A stretch of DNA of 53,790 nucleotides from Pseudomonadota bacterium (GCA_022566215.1 JADFJJ010000001.1:1-53790), one strand, 5' to 3'; shown: positions 15,524-25,158, counted from the first letter of the stretch. Notes: generated from the letters alone by a model not told the origin. A program made the numbers and translations.

Positions 15524-17838
15524 CTGAAACCACCACCCGCGTCAGATCAATCGGCCTCCATGTGCCAATGGTCGATGGCCCGGAAAAAGTTTCCGGCCGG
15601 GCCAAATACACCGCCGACCTGGTGCCGGTGGGGGCGTTGGCCGGACGAATTTTCCGCAGTTCCTGCAGCCATGCCGAGATTATCAGCCTGGACACCTCTG
15701 CCGCCTTAAAGCTGCCTGGCGTGATGGCGATCGTGACCGGCGCGGATTGTGACACAACCTTCGGGGTGTTGCCGATTGCCGCCACAGAATACCCGCTGGC
15801 TAGGGTGCGCATTCGCTACCAGGGGGAACCGGTCGCGGCGGTTGCCGCCGTTGATGACGCCACCGCAAAAAAAGCCTTGTCGCTGATCAAGCTGAAAGTC
15901 AGGGAATTGCCAGCCTATCTGACCCCGGAGGCGGCTACGGCAAAAGACGCCATCGACCTGCACGAGAAACGCCCCGGAAATATTGAGCGCGAGGCCGATT
16001 ATGAATTGGGGGACGTGACGGCCGGGTTTGCCAAAGCCGATCTGGTGCGCGAGCAAACCTTTACCACCTCAGAGGTCTGCCAGGCCCATATGGAGCCCCA
16101 CGCCGCGATTGCCGAGTTTGACCCTGTCCGCAGCCGGCTGACGGTGCATTGCACCACCCAGGTTCCCTATTATGTGCACCTGATGCTGGCCCGCTGCCTG
16201 AAAATGGACAAATCGCAAATCAGGGTGGTGAAACCCCAGCTGGGGGGTGGATTTGGAGCCCGGACGGAGGCCCTCAATGTCGAGCTGATCTGCGCCTTGC
16301 TGGCGAAGAAGGCTGGCGGCACGGTGCGTCTGCTGATCAGCCGCGAGGAAACTTTTTTAACCAGCCGCTGCCGCCCGCAGTCTTGGTTAAGGATGAAAAT
16401 CGGCCTGACAAAGGAGGGCCAAATCACCGCGGCGGAACTGGAAACTATTCAGCGCGGGGGCGCTTACAGCGGCTACGGCATTGTCACTATCCTTTATGCC
16501 GGGGCACTTCTTTATGGGCTGTATGACCTTCCCAGCGTCAAATTCCTTGGCAAAAGGATATTGACCAATACCCCGCCCTCGGGGGCCATGCGCGGCCATG
16601 GGACGGTTAAAACCCGTTTTGCCTTTGAGGCTTTGCTGGACAGCATGGCGCGTGAGTTGGACCTCGATCCTTTCACGGTGCGGCGCGCCAATTTGCTGAA
16701 GGCCCCAACTTTCACTAAAAACGATTTAATGGTCAACAGTTATGGGCTGGCCGAATGTTTGGATTGGACTGAAAAAGCCAGCGGCTGGAAGATCAAAAAA
16801 GGAAAACTGGAAAAGGGCCGGGGGATCGGCATGGCCTGTTCCCACTATATCAGCGGCGCCGCCAAACCGGTCAACTGGACCGGCGAGCCACACGCCACCA
16901 TCAACCTCAAGCTTGATTTTGACGGCTCGGTAGTGGTGCTGACCGGTGCCGCAGAGATCGGCCAGGGGTCATCCACTATCCTGGTTCAATGCGTGGCCGA
17001 GGTTCTGGGCCTTGATCTTTCGCGCATTCGGATTGTCGCCGGGGATAGTGAGGTAACCCCCAAGGACAACGGCTCTTATTCGTCACGGGTGACCTTCATG
17101 GTTGGCAACGCCGCCGTTGAAGCGGCCCGCAACCTCAAGACTGTTCTGGTCACGGCGGCGGCCAGAGAGCTGGGCGTCAAACCGGAGGATATCGAGGTTC
17201 TGGGGGAAATCTACCGTGCCGCCTCACAGGATAAGGGGCTCAGTTATGATCAGGTGGTTGCCGCAGCGCTAAAAGATAGCGGCACCATCATGGTAAAAGG
17301 TACCTTCACGACCCCGCTTGAAGCCCAGGGGGGAAAGGCCTACCGGGGCGCCGCGGTGGGCGCGACCATGGGGTTCAGTTATGCCGCCCAGGTGGTTGAA
17401 GTCAGTGTTGACGAGGAAACCGGCCAGGTCACGGTCGAAAAAGTGTGGGCGGCGCACGATTGTGGCAAAGCGCTTAACCGGCTTACGGTCGAGGGCCAGA
17501 TCCAGGGCTCGGTGTGGATGGGTATGGGCCAGGCCCTCAGCGAAGAAGTGGTATACCACCCCAAAAGCGGTCTTCCGCTGACCGCCAGTCTCCTGGATTA
17601 CCGGGTTCCGACGATCAAGGATTCGCCCCCGATTGAATGCCATATCGTTGAAAGTAACGACCCCAACGGCCCGTTTGGCGCCAAGGAGGCCGGCGAAGGA
17701 TCCCTGGCGGCATTCATCCCGGCGTTCACCAACGCCATTGAGGATGCCATCGGGATACGTTTTACCGATCTGCCGGTAACCCCGGACAAAATTTTTGCGG
17801 CAATGGAAAAAAGAAAACGCGCTACAGGAAAGCTATAA
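15520..17838 (+). CDS. hcrA: 4-hydroxybenzoyl-CoA reductase, molybdenum subunit
   Basis: The 772-residue molybdopterin subunit. It begins with [16 protein letters not shown], typical of the family, followed by the cofactor-binding stretches QLGGGFGAR and [19 protein letters not shown] and, near the C-terminus, [14 protein letters not shown], whose glutamate corresponds to the general base at the molybdenum site. The length is close to the ~769 residues of Thauera HcrA. The start is a GTG overlapping the hcrC stop; the track's ATG at 15487 lies inside hcrC and adds unrelated residues. The enzyme would reductively dehydroxylate 4-hydroxybenzoyl-CoA to benzoyl-CoA in the cytoplasm, using a molybdopterin-cytosine-dinucleotide-type cofactor, which fits the XdhC and MocA homologues 6 kb downstream. 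A hydroxylase of the same family is possible, but the HcrB cluster insert argues against it. Confidence 0.87.
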   Translation: MTETTTRVRSIGLHVPMVDGPEKVSGRAKYTADLVPVGALAGRIFRSSCSHAEIISLDTSAALKLPGVMAIVTGADCDTTFGVLPIAATEYPLARVRIRYQGEPVAAVAAVDDATAKKALSLIKLKVRELPAYLTPEAATAKDAIDLHEKRPGNIEREADYELGDVTAGFAKADLVREQTFTTSEVCQAHMEPHAAIAEFDPVRSRLTVHCTTQVPYYVHLMLARCLKMDKSQIRVVKPQLGGGFGARTEALNVELICALLAKKAGGTVRLLISREETFLTSRCRPQSWLRMKIGLTKEGQITAAELETIQRGGAYSGYGIVTILYAGALLYGLYDLPSVKFLGKRILTNTPPSGAMRGHGTVKTRFAFEALLDSMARELDLDPFTVRRANLLKAPTFTKNDLMVNSYGLAECLDWTEKASGWKIKKGKLEKGRGIGMACSHYISGAAKPVNWTGEPHATINLKLDFDGSVVVLTGAAEIGQGSSTILVQCVAEVLGLDLSRIRIVAGDSEVTPKDNGSYSSRVTFMVGNAAVEAARNLKTVLVTAAARELGVKPEDIEVLGEIYRAASQDKGLSYDQVVAAALKDSGTIMVKGTFTTPLEAQGGKAYRGAAVGATMGFSYAAQVVEVSVDEETGQVTVEKVWAAHDCGKALNRLTVEGQIQGSVWMGMGQALSEEVVYHPKSGLPLTASLLDYRVPTIKDSPPIECHIVESNDPNGPFGAKEAGEGSLAAFIPAFTNAIEDAIGIRFTDLPVTPDKIFAAMEKRKRATGKL

Positions 17839-18824
17839 TGGAATCCTTACCAGACTTCGATCTGATCCGCCCGCGCACCCTGGACGAGGCGGTAAAAGCG
17901 CGGCAAAAGTTCCCCGGCAACCGCCTATTAGGTGGCGGCACCGACCTGCTGGTCAATATCCGGCGGGGCATAGGAGATGCGCCCACCGCTCTGATCGACA
18001 TGACCAATATTGCCGAGCTTAAAACTATTAAGGCTGATGCCAAGAAGCTGAAAATAGGGGCCTCTGTGACTATTCAGGAGGTCGCAGATGACAGCACCAT
18101 CGCCCATCACTATCCGGCGATTGCCGAGGCCGCGGCTTCAATTGCCGGGCCCACCCAGCGGGCCATGGGAACACTCGGCGGCAACCTTTGTCTTGATACC
18201 CGCTGCATCTATTACAATCAAAGCGACTGGTGGCGCTCGGCCAACGGATTTTGCCTCAAATACCAGGGTGAAAAATGTCACATCGCGCTCAAAAGCAAAA
18301 CCTGTTTTGCAACCTATTCGGGGGACCTGGCTCCCGCGGCGATGGTCCTTGGGGCGGAGGTTGAGATTATTGGCCCAAATGGCCAGCGGAGACTAACCCT
18401 GACCGATCTTTATTCCGGCGACGGGCAAAACTATCTGACCCTGGAGGAAGGGGAGATTATAACCGCCCTTTCAATCAAGAAAGAGCCCGGCCTTCGGAGT
18501 GGTTATGAAAAGATCAGAACCCGCCAGTCGATTGACTATCCCCTGGCCGGGGTGGCCGCTGGGTTGTGCCGGGAAGGCAATAAAATCACTGATTTTCACA
18601 TCGCCGTAACCGGGACAAATCCAAAACCGGTGTTGCTGGATGGCACGGCGCATCTGGTTGGCGGTCCGCTTGATGATGAATTTTTCAATGCGCTTGATAA
18701 GCTGATGAGCGCACAGATCAAGTCGATGAAAACCACCCTCGCGCCCGGCAATTACCGCCGCAAAATGGCTGGGGTTTTGGCCCGGCGTTTAACCAAAAAA
18801 CTGTTCGACAATTATTGCCAATAA
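17838..18824 (+). CDS. hcrB: 4-hydroxybenzoyl-CoA reductase, FAD and [4Fe-4S] subunit
   Basis: The 328-residue flavin subunit. The FAD motif RLLGGGTDLLVNIRRG and the later GTLGGN are those of the CO-dehydrogenase-flavoprotein fold. What marks it as HcrB is an insert with four cysteines, NLCLDTRC through NGFCLKY, GEKC and KTCFAT. C123, C139, C147 and C156 line up with the extra [4Fe-4S] ligands I recall for Thauera HcrB (122, 138, 146, 155). That cluster is unique to 4-hydroxybenzoyl-CoA reductases, in which electrons run inward from ferredoxin to the substrate. Its ATG shares one base with the hcrA stop (TAATG), so the three subunits are tightly coupled. It ends ten bases before the convergent UbiH-like gene, with no clear hairpin between them. 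Confidence 0.9.
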   Translation: MESLPDFDLIRPRTLDEAVKARQKFPGNRLLGGGTDLLVNIRRGIGDAPTALIDMTNIAELKTIKADAKKLKIGASVTIQEVADDSTIAHHYPAIAEAAASIAGPTQRAMGTLGGNLCLDTRCIYYNQSDWWRSANGFCLKYQGEKCHIALKSKTCFATYSGDLAPAAMVLGAEVEIIGPNGQRRLTLTDLYSGDGQNYLTLEEGEIITALSIKKEPGLRSGYEKIRTRQSIDYPLAGVAAGLCREGNKITDFHIAVTGTNPKPVLLDGTAHLVGGPLDDEFFNALDKLMSAQIKSMKTTLAPGNYRRKMAGVLARRLTKKLFDNYCQ

Positions 18825-18834
18825 CTCTTAAGGC

Positions 18835-20028
18835 CTAAAGGTGGCTTTCGGTCAAAAGGTTCATGATAGCGCGTTTGACCGGCAAGACATGATTTCCCAG
18901 CCTTAGCATAGTGTCGCGGACAATCCGGGCCGGGAGAATTTCAGTAGTATAAAGATCGACAATCGCATTGGTGGCCAGATAAAGCGGCAACGATATACGC
19001 CGGTGTTTAGACTGGTAGCGCTCAAGCATTTCGGAAGACCCAATATCTTCACCAATGTTCAAAGCGGTTTTTATTTCATCCGCCAACGTATGCGCACTTC
19101 TTAAGCCTAAGTTGAACCCATGCGCGGTGACCGGGTGCATACCAACCGCGGCATCGCCTATCAGGGCAAAACGGGTAGTGACAAACTTATTGGCGTAAAC
19201 CGCGACCAAGGGGTATGAATAGCGTTTTCCAATCAGTTTCATCTTGCCCAAACGGTTCTCAAACCGCTGTTGTATGTCCTTGTTGAACATGGACTTTTCC
19301 ATATTCAGCACCTCCTCGGAAGCGCCTGCCGGCAGGGTAATAATGATCGAGGATTTGTTGCCGGGAAGTGGTAGAATGGCCAGTGTTTGTCCGTAATAAA
19401 AGCACTCAAACGCGGTCTCATTATGAGGTTTTTCATGTTCCATTTGGCACACGATCGCAACCCTGCTGAAGTCATGCATCGAAGCGGGGATACCCTGGTT
19501 GCGGCGGATGGTGGAAAAGCGGCTGTCTGCGGCTACCACCAGTGAACATTCCAGCGTCTTACCATTGGCAAGCCGGACAATGCCGCTGGTGCTGTTTGTG
19601 GCCGTTGAGGTAACCTCAACCTTTGTCATCAAATCAATATTTGAAAAATCAGCCAAAGTCTCATAGGCGGCCTTCCTGATGAGGTGGTTCGAGACCATAA
19701 AGCCGAGCGTATCCTTACCGGTTTCGCGACAATCAAAATGTAATACATAAGGGGAAGCGCCGTTTAGAATCTTGGCTTCCTTCAAAAGCGATATCTCGCT
19801 TTTGGGAATGCGCGGCCAGATATCAAGCTCTCTTAATATTTTTTCAGAAAGGTGCGTCAGGGCGATATCCCGACCGTCCTGGGGCGGGTTAGCCAAAACC
19901 TTCTCTGAAAGTTTTTCGATCACCGCAATTTTAAGGCCGGTTCCCGCCAACTCCCGTGCGAAGCACAGCCCCGCGGGACCTGCCCCGACAATAATGACAT
20001 CGTAATTGGCTGGTGTGTTTGTTTGCAA
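18835..20028 (-). CDS. UbiH/UbiF/COQ6-family FAD-dependent hydroxylase
   Basis: A class A flavoprotein monooxygenase of 397 residues. The Rossmann motif IIVGAGPAGLCFARELA starts at residue 12, DGRDIALTHLSEKIL matches the DGR-ALS region of ubiquinone hydroxylases, and FALIGDAAVGMHPVTAHGFNLGLRSA is the GD-H-P motif that binds FAD and marks the UbiH/UbiF/VisC group. It would hydroxylate a ubiquinone precursor using O2; a UbiM-like enzyme is possible, but the ring position cannot be assigned. Translation starts at TTG with GGGAGG five bases upstream. It is divergent from an FNR-type promoter and converges with hcrB, so it appears to be its own transcription unit. Confidence 0.75.
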   Translation of the reverse strand: MQTNTPANYDVIIVGAGPAGLCFARELAGTGLKIAVIEKLSEKVLANPPQDGRDIALTHLSEKILRELDIWPRIPKSEISLLKEAKILNGASPYVLHFDCRETGKDTLGFMVSNHLIRKAAYETLADFSNIDLMTKVEVTSTATNSTSGIVRLANGKTLECSLVVAADSRFSTIRRNQGIPASMHDFSRVAIVCQMEHEKPHNETAFECFYYGQTLAILPLPGNKSSIIITLPAGASEEVLNMEKSMFNKDIQQRFENRLGKMKLIGKRYSYPLVAVYANKFVTTRFALIGDAAVGMHPVTAHGFNLGLRSAHTLADEIKTALNIGEDIGSSEMLERYQSKHRRISLPLYLATNAIVDLYTTEILPARIVRDTMLRLGNHVLPVKRAIMNLLTESHL

Positions 20029-20079
20029 GGCATCCTCCCAATCAAAAACACAAGCTACAGCAAAAAAAGGATTATGGTT

Positions 20080-20120
20080 TTGATTTCAATCAAATACTAA
20101 AGATTAAATGTTTGTACAAT
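20080..20120 (+). promoter_or_regulatory. FNR/Anr-type class II promoter for the SDR-radical SAM operon
   Basis: TTGATTTCAATCAA (20080-20093) is a perfect TTGAT-N4-ATCAA dyad. A TACAAT -10 follows at 20115-20120, so the dyad centre would lie about 41 bases before the start of transcription, the classic activating position. Transcription would begin near 20127, leaving a leader of about 45 bases before the GTG at 20172. The site lies between this operon and the divergent UbiH-like gene and might also repress the latter. Confidence 0.7.
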
Positions 20121-20171
20121 TGCACGCCTTGAGAATTTCCCATTTATGGGAAATGAAAGGGACAATTTCAG

Positions 20172-21170
20172 GTGAAAGTTCTGGTAACAGGGGCGAACGG
20201 CTTCATCGGAAGCAACCTTTGCAAGCATCTCATCCGGGACCGGCACTCGGTTGCCGGACTGGTCAGGCCGTCAGGAGAGCGCACATTTCTTGAAGGGCTG
20301 GAACCCCTGGCAATCAAACAAGGTGACATCACCGAACCCGAAAGTTTGAAAAACACCATGGCGGAAGTATCAATAGTCTATAATGTCGCCGGTTATTCCT
20401 CCGACTGGGGCCCCTGGGCGACCTTCCGGCGGGTCAATGTCGAGGGCGTCAGGAATGTTATGGAAGCGGCCCGCGAGGCCGGCGTCAAGCGTGTTGTCCA
20501 TATCAGTTCGGTAAGTGTCTACGGCTTTCCCGGCAAGACCAACGTTGCCGAGGACACCCCCTTCACCCCGCGGCCTGATGACCCCTACATAACAACCAAG
20601 GCAGAGGGGGAGCGCCTTGCCATGAGTTACAACGGCAAGGGCCTTGAGGTTGCGGTCATCCGCCCGGCCGGTGTTTATGGACCGAACGACCGCACCACCA
20701 CCCTGCAGCTGGCGCCGGTGCTTCTGGCCGGAAAATTTGCCCACGTGGATGGTGGCCGCCATATCATGGCGCCGGTCTATATCGACAACCTGGTTCAGAT
20801 AATCCGCCGTGCCGGTGAAAGCGCAGGCGCCCCGGGTCAGGCCTTCAATGCTGTTGATGATGATATGGTAACCTGGCGTGAGTTTATCGAATGGATGTGC
20901 ACTGACCTGGCCTGTCCGACGCCCAGACTGTCGGTCCCGGGCCGCCTGGCCTGGCCGTTGAGTGTGTTGGTTGAAAATATCACCAAAGCGTTTGGCAAGA
21001 AAGACAGTCCGCTGATTAACAAATACCGGGTTCGCGTAGTCATGCGCGACAGCCATTATTCAACCGAAAAGGCCAAAAAGCTTCTAGGCTACCGGCCCAG
21101 GGTTTCAACCCGCGAAGGGATGCGCCGGACTATCTCCTGGTACCGCCAGTACGCCGGGCTTGGAAGCTAG
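20172..21170 (+). CDS. NAD-dependent epimerase/dehydratase-family protein (extended SDR) 1
   Basis: An extended short-chain dehydrogenase of 332 residues. It starts VLVTGANGFIGSNL (the TGxxGxxG dinucleotide motif) and has HISSVSVYG (catalytic Ser) and PYITTKAEGERL (the YxxxK pair), then RPAGVYGPND. The overall style resembles 3-beta-hydroxysteroid dehydrogenase/isomerase or sugar-nucleotide epimerase relatives; the substrate is not identifiable. The start is GTG after CAGGT. The C-terminal end meets the next SDR gene with only four bases between. Because the operon sits behind an FNR-type promoter and includes a radical SAM enzyme, it probably acts in an anaerobic modification pathway (inference). 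Confidence 0.75.
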   Translation: MKVLVTGANGFIGSNLCKHLIRDRHSVAGLVRPSGERTFLEGLEPLAIKQGDITEPESLKNTMAEVSIVYNVAGYSSDWGPWATFRRVNVEGVRNVMEAAREAGVKRVVHISSVSVYGFPGKTNVAEDTPFTPRPDDPYITTKAEGERLAMSYNGKGLEVAVIRPAGVYGPNDRTTTLQLAPVLLAGKFAHVDGGRHIMAPVYIDNLVQIIRRAGESAGAPGQAFNAVDDDMVTWREFIEWMCTDLACPTPRLSVPGRLAWPLSVLVENITKAFGKKDSPLINKYRVRVVMRDSHYSTEKAKKLLGYRPRVSTREGMRRTISWYRQYAGLGS

Positions 21171-21174
21171 AAAC

Positions 21175-22110
21175 GTGAAAACCTACTGCATAACGGGCAT
21201 CTCCGGCTACATCGGCCAGCTTTTGGCCACAAGGCTGGCCCGGGATGCCGAAGTCCGTGTTGTTGGCATTGATGTCAAAACCCCTGAGGGTCTGGATAAC
21301 ATCGTTTTCCACAAGATAGACATCCGCGACCCGGCGATCACTGACATTTTACAAGCAGAGGCGATCGACACGCTTATCCACTTGGCCTTTTATACGCACC
21401 CGGAAGGCGACCCGAAGGAAGCCTTGTCGGTCAATATCGATGGCACGAAAAACATCCTGGGCGCCGTGGCCGCGGCCGGGACCGCGAAATTTGTCATGGC
21501 CTCAAGCGCCGCCGCCTATGGAAGCCATCCCGATAACCCGGTGCCGATGTCCGAGGATCAGCCGTTGCGTCCTAACGATTACTTTTATTATTCGTGGCAC
21601 AAGGCCGAACAGGAACGGCTGGCGGGGGACGTCTTGGGAAGCCGGCCTGATATCAAGACCGTCATTCTGCGGCCGTGTGTTCTGATCGGCCCCCATATCA
21701 ACAACCCGACCGGAGATTCATTGCGGCAGAAAATACTCTTTTATATGAAAGGGGATGCCCCGCCGATCCAGCTTATTGACGAGGACGATGCCGTGGAAGC
21801 CTTTTATCTTGCCGCCACCGGGGACGGGGAGGGTGTTTTCAATGTCACCGGAAAGGGGATGTTGACTTATCCCGAACTTGCCGGGATTTTGCACAAGAAA
21901 ATTGTGCTCTTGCCCTATGGCCTTCTGGCTTCGCTTGCGACGCTGGCGAAATGGCTTGGCCTTTCACCGGTCAGCGCCACGACGCTCAGGTTCATCAGGA
22001 ACCCGATCGTGATCGACGGGTCGAGATTCCAAAAGCGCTTCGGTTTCAAGCCCAAACACAACCAACAACAAATTTTGCTGAAGTTTCTAAATTCACAAAT
22101 AAAGGACTAA
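21175..22110 (+). CDS. NAD-dependent epimerase/dehydratase-family protein (extended SDR) 2
   Basis: A second extended SDR, about 311 residues. It reads TGISGYIGQLLATRLA at the nucleotide site, IDTLIHLAFYTHPE, MASSAAAYGSHP (catalytic Ser region) and YYSWHKAEQERL (YxxxK). The C-terminal part is hydrophobic (LLPYGLLASLATLAKWLGL), so it may touch the membrane. I chose GTG at 21175, with GGAAG eight bases before it, instead of the track's TTG at 21160. The two SDRs are distinct enough to act on different steps. The radical SAM gene follows after five bases. The substrate is unknown; no sugar-transferase genes lie nearby to support a polysaccharide role. Confidence 0.72.
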   Translation: MKTYCITGISGYIGQLLATRLARDAEVRVVGIDVKTPEGLDNIVFHKIDIRDPAITDILQAEAIDTLIHLAFYTHPEGDPKEALSVNIDGTKNILGAVAAAGTAKFVMASSAAAYGSHPDNPVPMSEDQPLRPNDYFYYSWHKAEQERLAGDVLGSRPDIKTVILRPCVLIGPHINNPTGDSLRQKILFYMKGDAPPIQLIDEDDAVEAFYLAATGDGEGVFNVTGKGMLTYPELAGILHKKIVLLPYGLLASLATLAKWLGLSPVSATTLRFIRNPIVIDGSRFQKRFGFKPKHNQQQILLKFLNSQIKD

Positions 22111-22115
22111 ACTCA

Positions 22116-23342
22116 ATGGAACAAACGCTCAACCATCTCGATTTATACCGGCTGCCATGGAATTTCTCGGACAACGGGATATCGTGGCTAGAGCCGACCA
22201 CCAAATGCAATCTTCGCTGCCAGGGCTGTTACCGGGACCTGGAAAACCCCGTCCACAAATCCCTTGAGGAAATGAAGGCCGAGCTCGAGGTTTTCAAACG
22301 GCTCAGGAAAAGTGACTGCATGAGCATCGCCGGCGGCGACCCGCTGTTGTATCCGCCGATCGTCGAGCTGGTAAAAATGATCAAAGAGATGGGCTGGAAG
22401 CCGATCATCAACACCAACGGCATTGCGCTTACCGAAACCCTTCTGAAAGACCTGAAACAAGCGGGCGCTTTCGGTTTTACCTTTCACGTCGATACCAGCC
22501 AGAATCGCCCGAAAGCGAAAAGAAAATCGGAAACTGAGCTAAACGAGGTTCGCCAGCACTATGCCGAAATGGTGGCGCGCGAGGGCGGGTTGGCCTGTTC
22601 CTTCAACGCCACGGTTTCCGAAAAAACCTTAAGCGAAATCCCGAACCTTGTGGCGTGGGCCCAGGACAACGCTGAAATCGTCCATACTATGGTTTTCATC
22701 CTGTTCCGCTCGCCTGAGCTTTCCGGCGATTTTGAAAGCCACCCAAGCGGCCAGAATATGGATTTTGCCGCAATCTACAAGGAAAGCGAATGGAGCGGCT
22801 CGAAAAGCATTTACACTGATGATGCGGTCCGGATGATCCGGAAAGCCGACCCGCTCTATTCACCGGCGGCGTACCTTAACGGGACTATCAATCCCGATTC
22901 CCTGAAGTGGCTTCTTGCCGACCGAATTGTCCTGAATGGCGAGACCATGGGCTACCTGACGCCGAAGTTCGTTGAGGCCGCCCAGAACCTGAACCATTTC
23001 ACAAAGGGAACCTACCTCGCCTATGTCGGCCCAAAGAGCACTACGCGCGGAAAACTTTTGGCCCTACTGGGGGCCATGTTCGATAAGGAAATGAGAGGGG
23101 TTTTTTACCGGATCCTCAGGCGCACCCTGACCCGCCCGGCCAACCTGTTCCGCAAAGCCCACATGCAAAGCATCATGGTTATCCAGCCCATCAACATTGA
23201 AGCAGATGGCCGCCAGGACATGTGCGACGGCTGTCCCGACATGACCGTTCATGAAGGAAAATTGGTGTGGAGTTGCCGGCTTGAGGAACTGAACAAATTC
23301 GGGACTTTTGTCGGAACCCATGGAGGTCAGAACGTTAATTAA
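22116..23342 (+). CDS. Radical SAM protein with C-terminal cysteine motif, function unknown
   Basis: A 408-residue radical SAM enzyme. The cluster motif is TTKCNLRCQGCYRD (C31, C35, C38; CX3CX2C), followed by SIAGGDPLL (the GGE-like SAM motif, here GGD) and IINTNGIAL. Near the C-terminus DMCDGCPDM and WSCRLEE supply a CxxC-x13-C set (C370, C373, C387) that may hold a second iron-sulfur cluster, as in SPASM-like proteins. The track's 463-aa version begins inside the upstream gene; the ATG at 22116 fits the protein better. It ends the FNR-type operon with two SDRs. I do not recognise the subfamily, and no peptide precursor gene is visible. Anaerobic lipid, quinone or cofactor modification are all possible. 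Confidence 0.75.
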   Translation: MEQTLNHLDLYRLPWNFSDNGISWLEPTTKCNLRCQGCYRDLENPVHKSLEEMKAELEVFKRLRKSDCMSIAGGDPLLYPPIVELVKMIKEMGWKPIINTNGIALTETLLKDLKQAGAFGFTFHVDTSQNRPKAKRKSETELNEVRQHYAEMVAREGGLACSFNATVSEKTLSEIPNLVAWAQDNAEIVHTMVFILFRSPELSGDFESHPSGQNMDFAAIYKESEWSGSKSIYTDDAVRMIRKADPLYSPAAYLNGTINPDSLKWLLADRIVLNGETMGYLTPKFVEAAQNLNHFTKGTYLAYVGPKSTTRGKLLALLGAMFDKEMRGVFYRILRRTLTRPANLFRKAHMQSIMVIQPINIEADGRQDMCDGCPDMTVHEGKLVWSCRLEELNKFGTFVGTHGGQNVN

Positions 23343-23436
23343 CCCTCCCAATGCCCTGCAATAGGTATAATGAGTAGTTTTGAGCCGTGGTTATAAAACT
23401 TAAAACCTTCGCTAAAGGGTAATAACAGAAAAGATT

Positions 23437-24480
23437 TTGGGCAAGAAAGACAAAATACAACTGGAATGGGAAAAAGCTTCAAATTGGCTTAAGACCGGCA
23501 GCAAGGTTGCCTTTGCAACGGTTGTCAAAACTTGGGGTTCTTCACCACGACCCCTTGGGAGTGTCCTTGTTATCAGAGAGGATGGGGTTTTTGAAGGGTC
23601 GGTAAGTGGTGGATGTGTAGAGGGTGCGGTTGTTTCAGAGGCCCTGGAAATATTAAACACCGGCAAACCGCAATGTTTGCATTTTGAAAACGATACCGAT
23701 TCAGTTTGGAGTCCCGGCCTTTCATGCGGAAGTAAGATTTCAATTTTTGTGGCGCCAATAAAGAAAGAAAATTTTGGCGCCTTTAAAAGGATCGCCAGGT
23801 ATCTGAAAAAGCGGTCTCCCACCCTTTTAATAACCCGGCTTAATGATGGACAAATGCACCTAATGACCAGAAAAGGGGGTAAACTGGATACATCAAACCC
23901 ATTTTCCGAAACTCTGGGGGAGGAAGCAAAACTTTGTTTGAAAAACAGGTTTTCAAAATTAGTTAGCGATAATAATCAAGATTATTTTATTAATGCAATT
24001 CTTCCTCGGCCGAGACTTTTTGTAATTGGCGCTGTTCACATTGCCCAAAGTCTTGTGCCAATGGCTCAAATGGCTGGTTTTGATGTTACTTTGGTTGATC
24101 CGAGGGAGGCTTTTGGGAATTTCGCCCGGTTTCCGGGCCATAATTTAGTTGTAGAATGGCCTGATGAATTTTTGGAAAAAGAGGGTTTGGATACTGAATG
24201 TGCGGTCGTAACACTTTCTCATGATCCAAAAATTGACGAAGCAGCTCTAAAAGTAGCCCTGAAATCAAAATGTTTTTACATTGGTTCTCTGGGAAGCAAA
24301 AGAACCCATCAAACGAGAATTTGTAAATTAAAAGGGGAGGGGTTTTCTGAGAAACAATTGGCAAGGATTTCTGGCCCTGTAGGGCTTGCAATTGGGGCAA
24401 AGACTCCTCAGGAAATTTCAATTTCAATCCTGGCCGAAATAATAAATGCTATGAGGAATGGTGGGGAGGAGCAAGATTGA
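23437..24480 (+). CDS. xdhC: XdhC/CoxI-family molybdenum cofactor insertion protein
   Basis: A 347-residue XdhC-family protein, which binds molybdenum cofactor, helps its sulfuration and delivers it to xanthine-oxidase-type enzymes. The N-terminal domain reads TVVKTWGSSPRPLGSVLVI and SVSGGCVEGAVV, the family hallmark. The C-terminal Rossmann-like domain reads RLFVIGAVHIAQSLVPMA, TLVDPR, AVVTLSHDPKIDEAAL and IGSLGSKRTHQTR. The start is a TTG without a strong ribosome site, and no better in-frame codon is close. It is visibly more AT-rich than its neighbours. With the MocA-like gene overlapping its end, it most likely matures the hcr molybdenum subunit. A poor TATAAT is seen at 23366. Confidence 0.85.
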   Translation: MGKKDKIQLEWEKASNWLKTGSKVAFATVVKTWGSSPRPLGSVLVIREDGVFEGSVSGGCVEGAVVSEALEILNTGKPQCLHFENDTDSVWSPGLSCGSKISIFVAPIKKENFGAFKRIARYLKKRSPTLLITRLNDGQMHLMTRKGGKLDTSNPFSETLGEEAKLCLKNRFSKLVSDNNQDYFINAILPRPRLFVIGAVHIAQSLVPMAQMAGFDVTLVDPREAFGNFARFPGHNLVVEWPDEFLEKEGLDTECAVVTLSHDPKIDEAALKVALKSKCFYIGSLGSKRTHQTRICKLKGEGFSEKQLARISGPVGLAIGAKTPQEISISILAEIINAMRNGGEEQD

Positions 24481-25079
24481 ATTTGGGTAGGAAAAGGGTG
24501 GCAATTGTATTGGCCTCTGGGATTTCCAAACGCTTTGGACCAGGAAACAAGCTAACAATATCCTTAAGCGGTAAAAGTATTATAGAAAAAACCGTAGAGC
24601 GACTGGAACAATCGAACATTGACGAAATAACTACGGTCATCGGGTATCAGGGCCAGCTTGTGCGGCGCGCGTTAAAAAATCACAATACAATTTTTATTGA
24701 AAATCCTGATTTTTCCAAGGGAATAGGAACATCCATTCATGCGGGAATTTTATCACTTGAAAGAGATGTCGGAGCGGCCCTTATTGTTCTTGGAGATATG
24801 CCCTTTGTGGATCCGGAAACAGTTAATCTCCTTTTAAGGGCTCATGAAAACAAGAACGAAAAATTAATTTTTGTTCCAACGCATAATTGTAAAAGGGGAA
24901 ACCCGGTTCTTTGGGACAAGGCATTATTTCCAGAGCTATTAAGCCTAAGGCCGGATCATGGTGGAAAAAAAATCATGAAGGAATGTCCAAAATTTGTACA
25001 AGAGATAAATGTTTGTGACGATGGAATCCTGGTTGATATAGATTTGCACAAGGATCTTAAATTATTCGAAGGGAAATGA
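24477..25079 (+). CDS. mocA: MocA-like molybdenum cofactor nucleotidyltransferase
   Basis: A 200-residue NTP-transferase of the MobA/MocA family. It begins VAIVLASGISKRFGPGNKL (the LAxGxSxRxGxxK nucleotide loop) and has IVLGDMPFVDPETVN (the metal-binding GDMP motif) and RGNPVLWDKALFPEL, typical of MocA. MocA attaches CMP to molybdopterin to give the cytosine dinucleotide cofactor of xanthine-oxidase-family enzymes, which fits hcr rather than narG (a guanine dinucleotide enzyme). The TTG start overlaps the xdhC stop and has GGAGGAG in front. Like xdhC it is AT-rich, so the pair may have entered together. Confidence 0.82.
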   Translation: MNLGRKRVAIVLASGISKRFGPGNKLTISLSGKSIIEKTVERLEQSNIDEITTVIGYQGQLVRRALKNHNTIFIENPDFSKGIGTSIHAGILSLERDVGAALIVLGDMPFVDPETVNLLLRAHENKNEKLIFVPTHNCKRGNPVLWDKALFPELLSLRPDHGGKKIMKECPKFVQEINVCDDGILVDIDLHKDLKLFEGK

Positions 25080-25158
25080 CTTAACAATAGCAAGACCGGA
25101 TATTTAAACCACCTCCGCGGCTCCATTATGGAACCCCCAAAAAACAAAAACTCCAATT

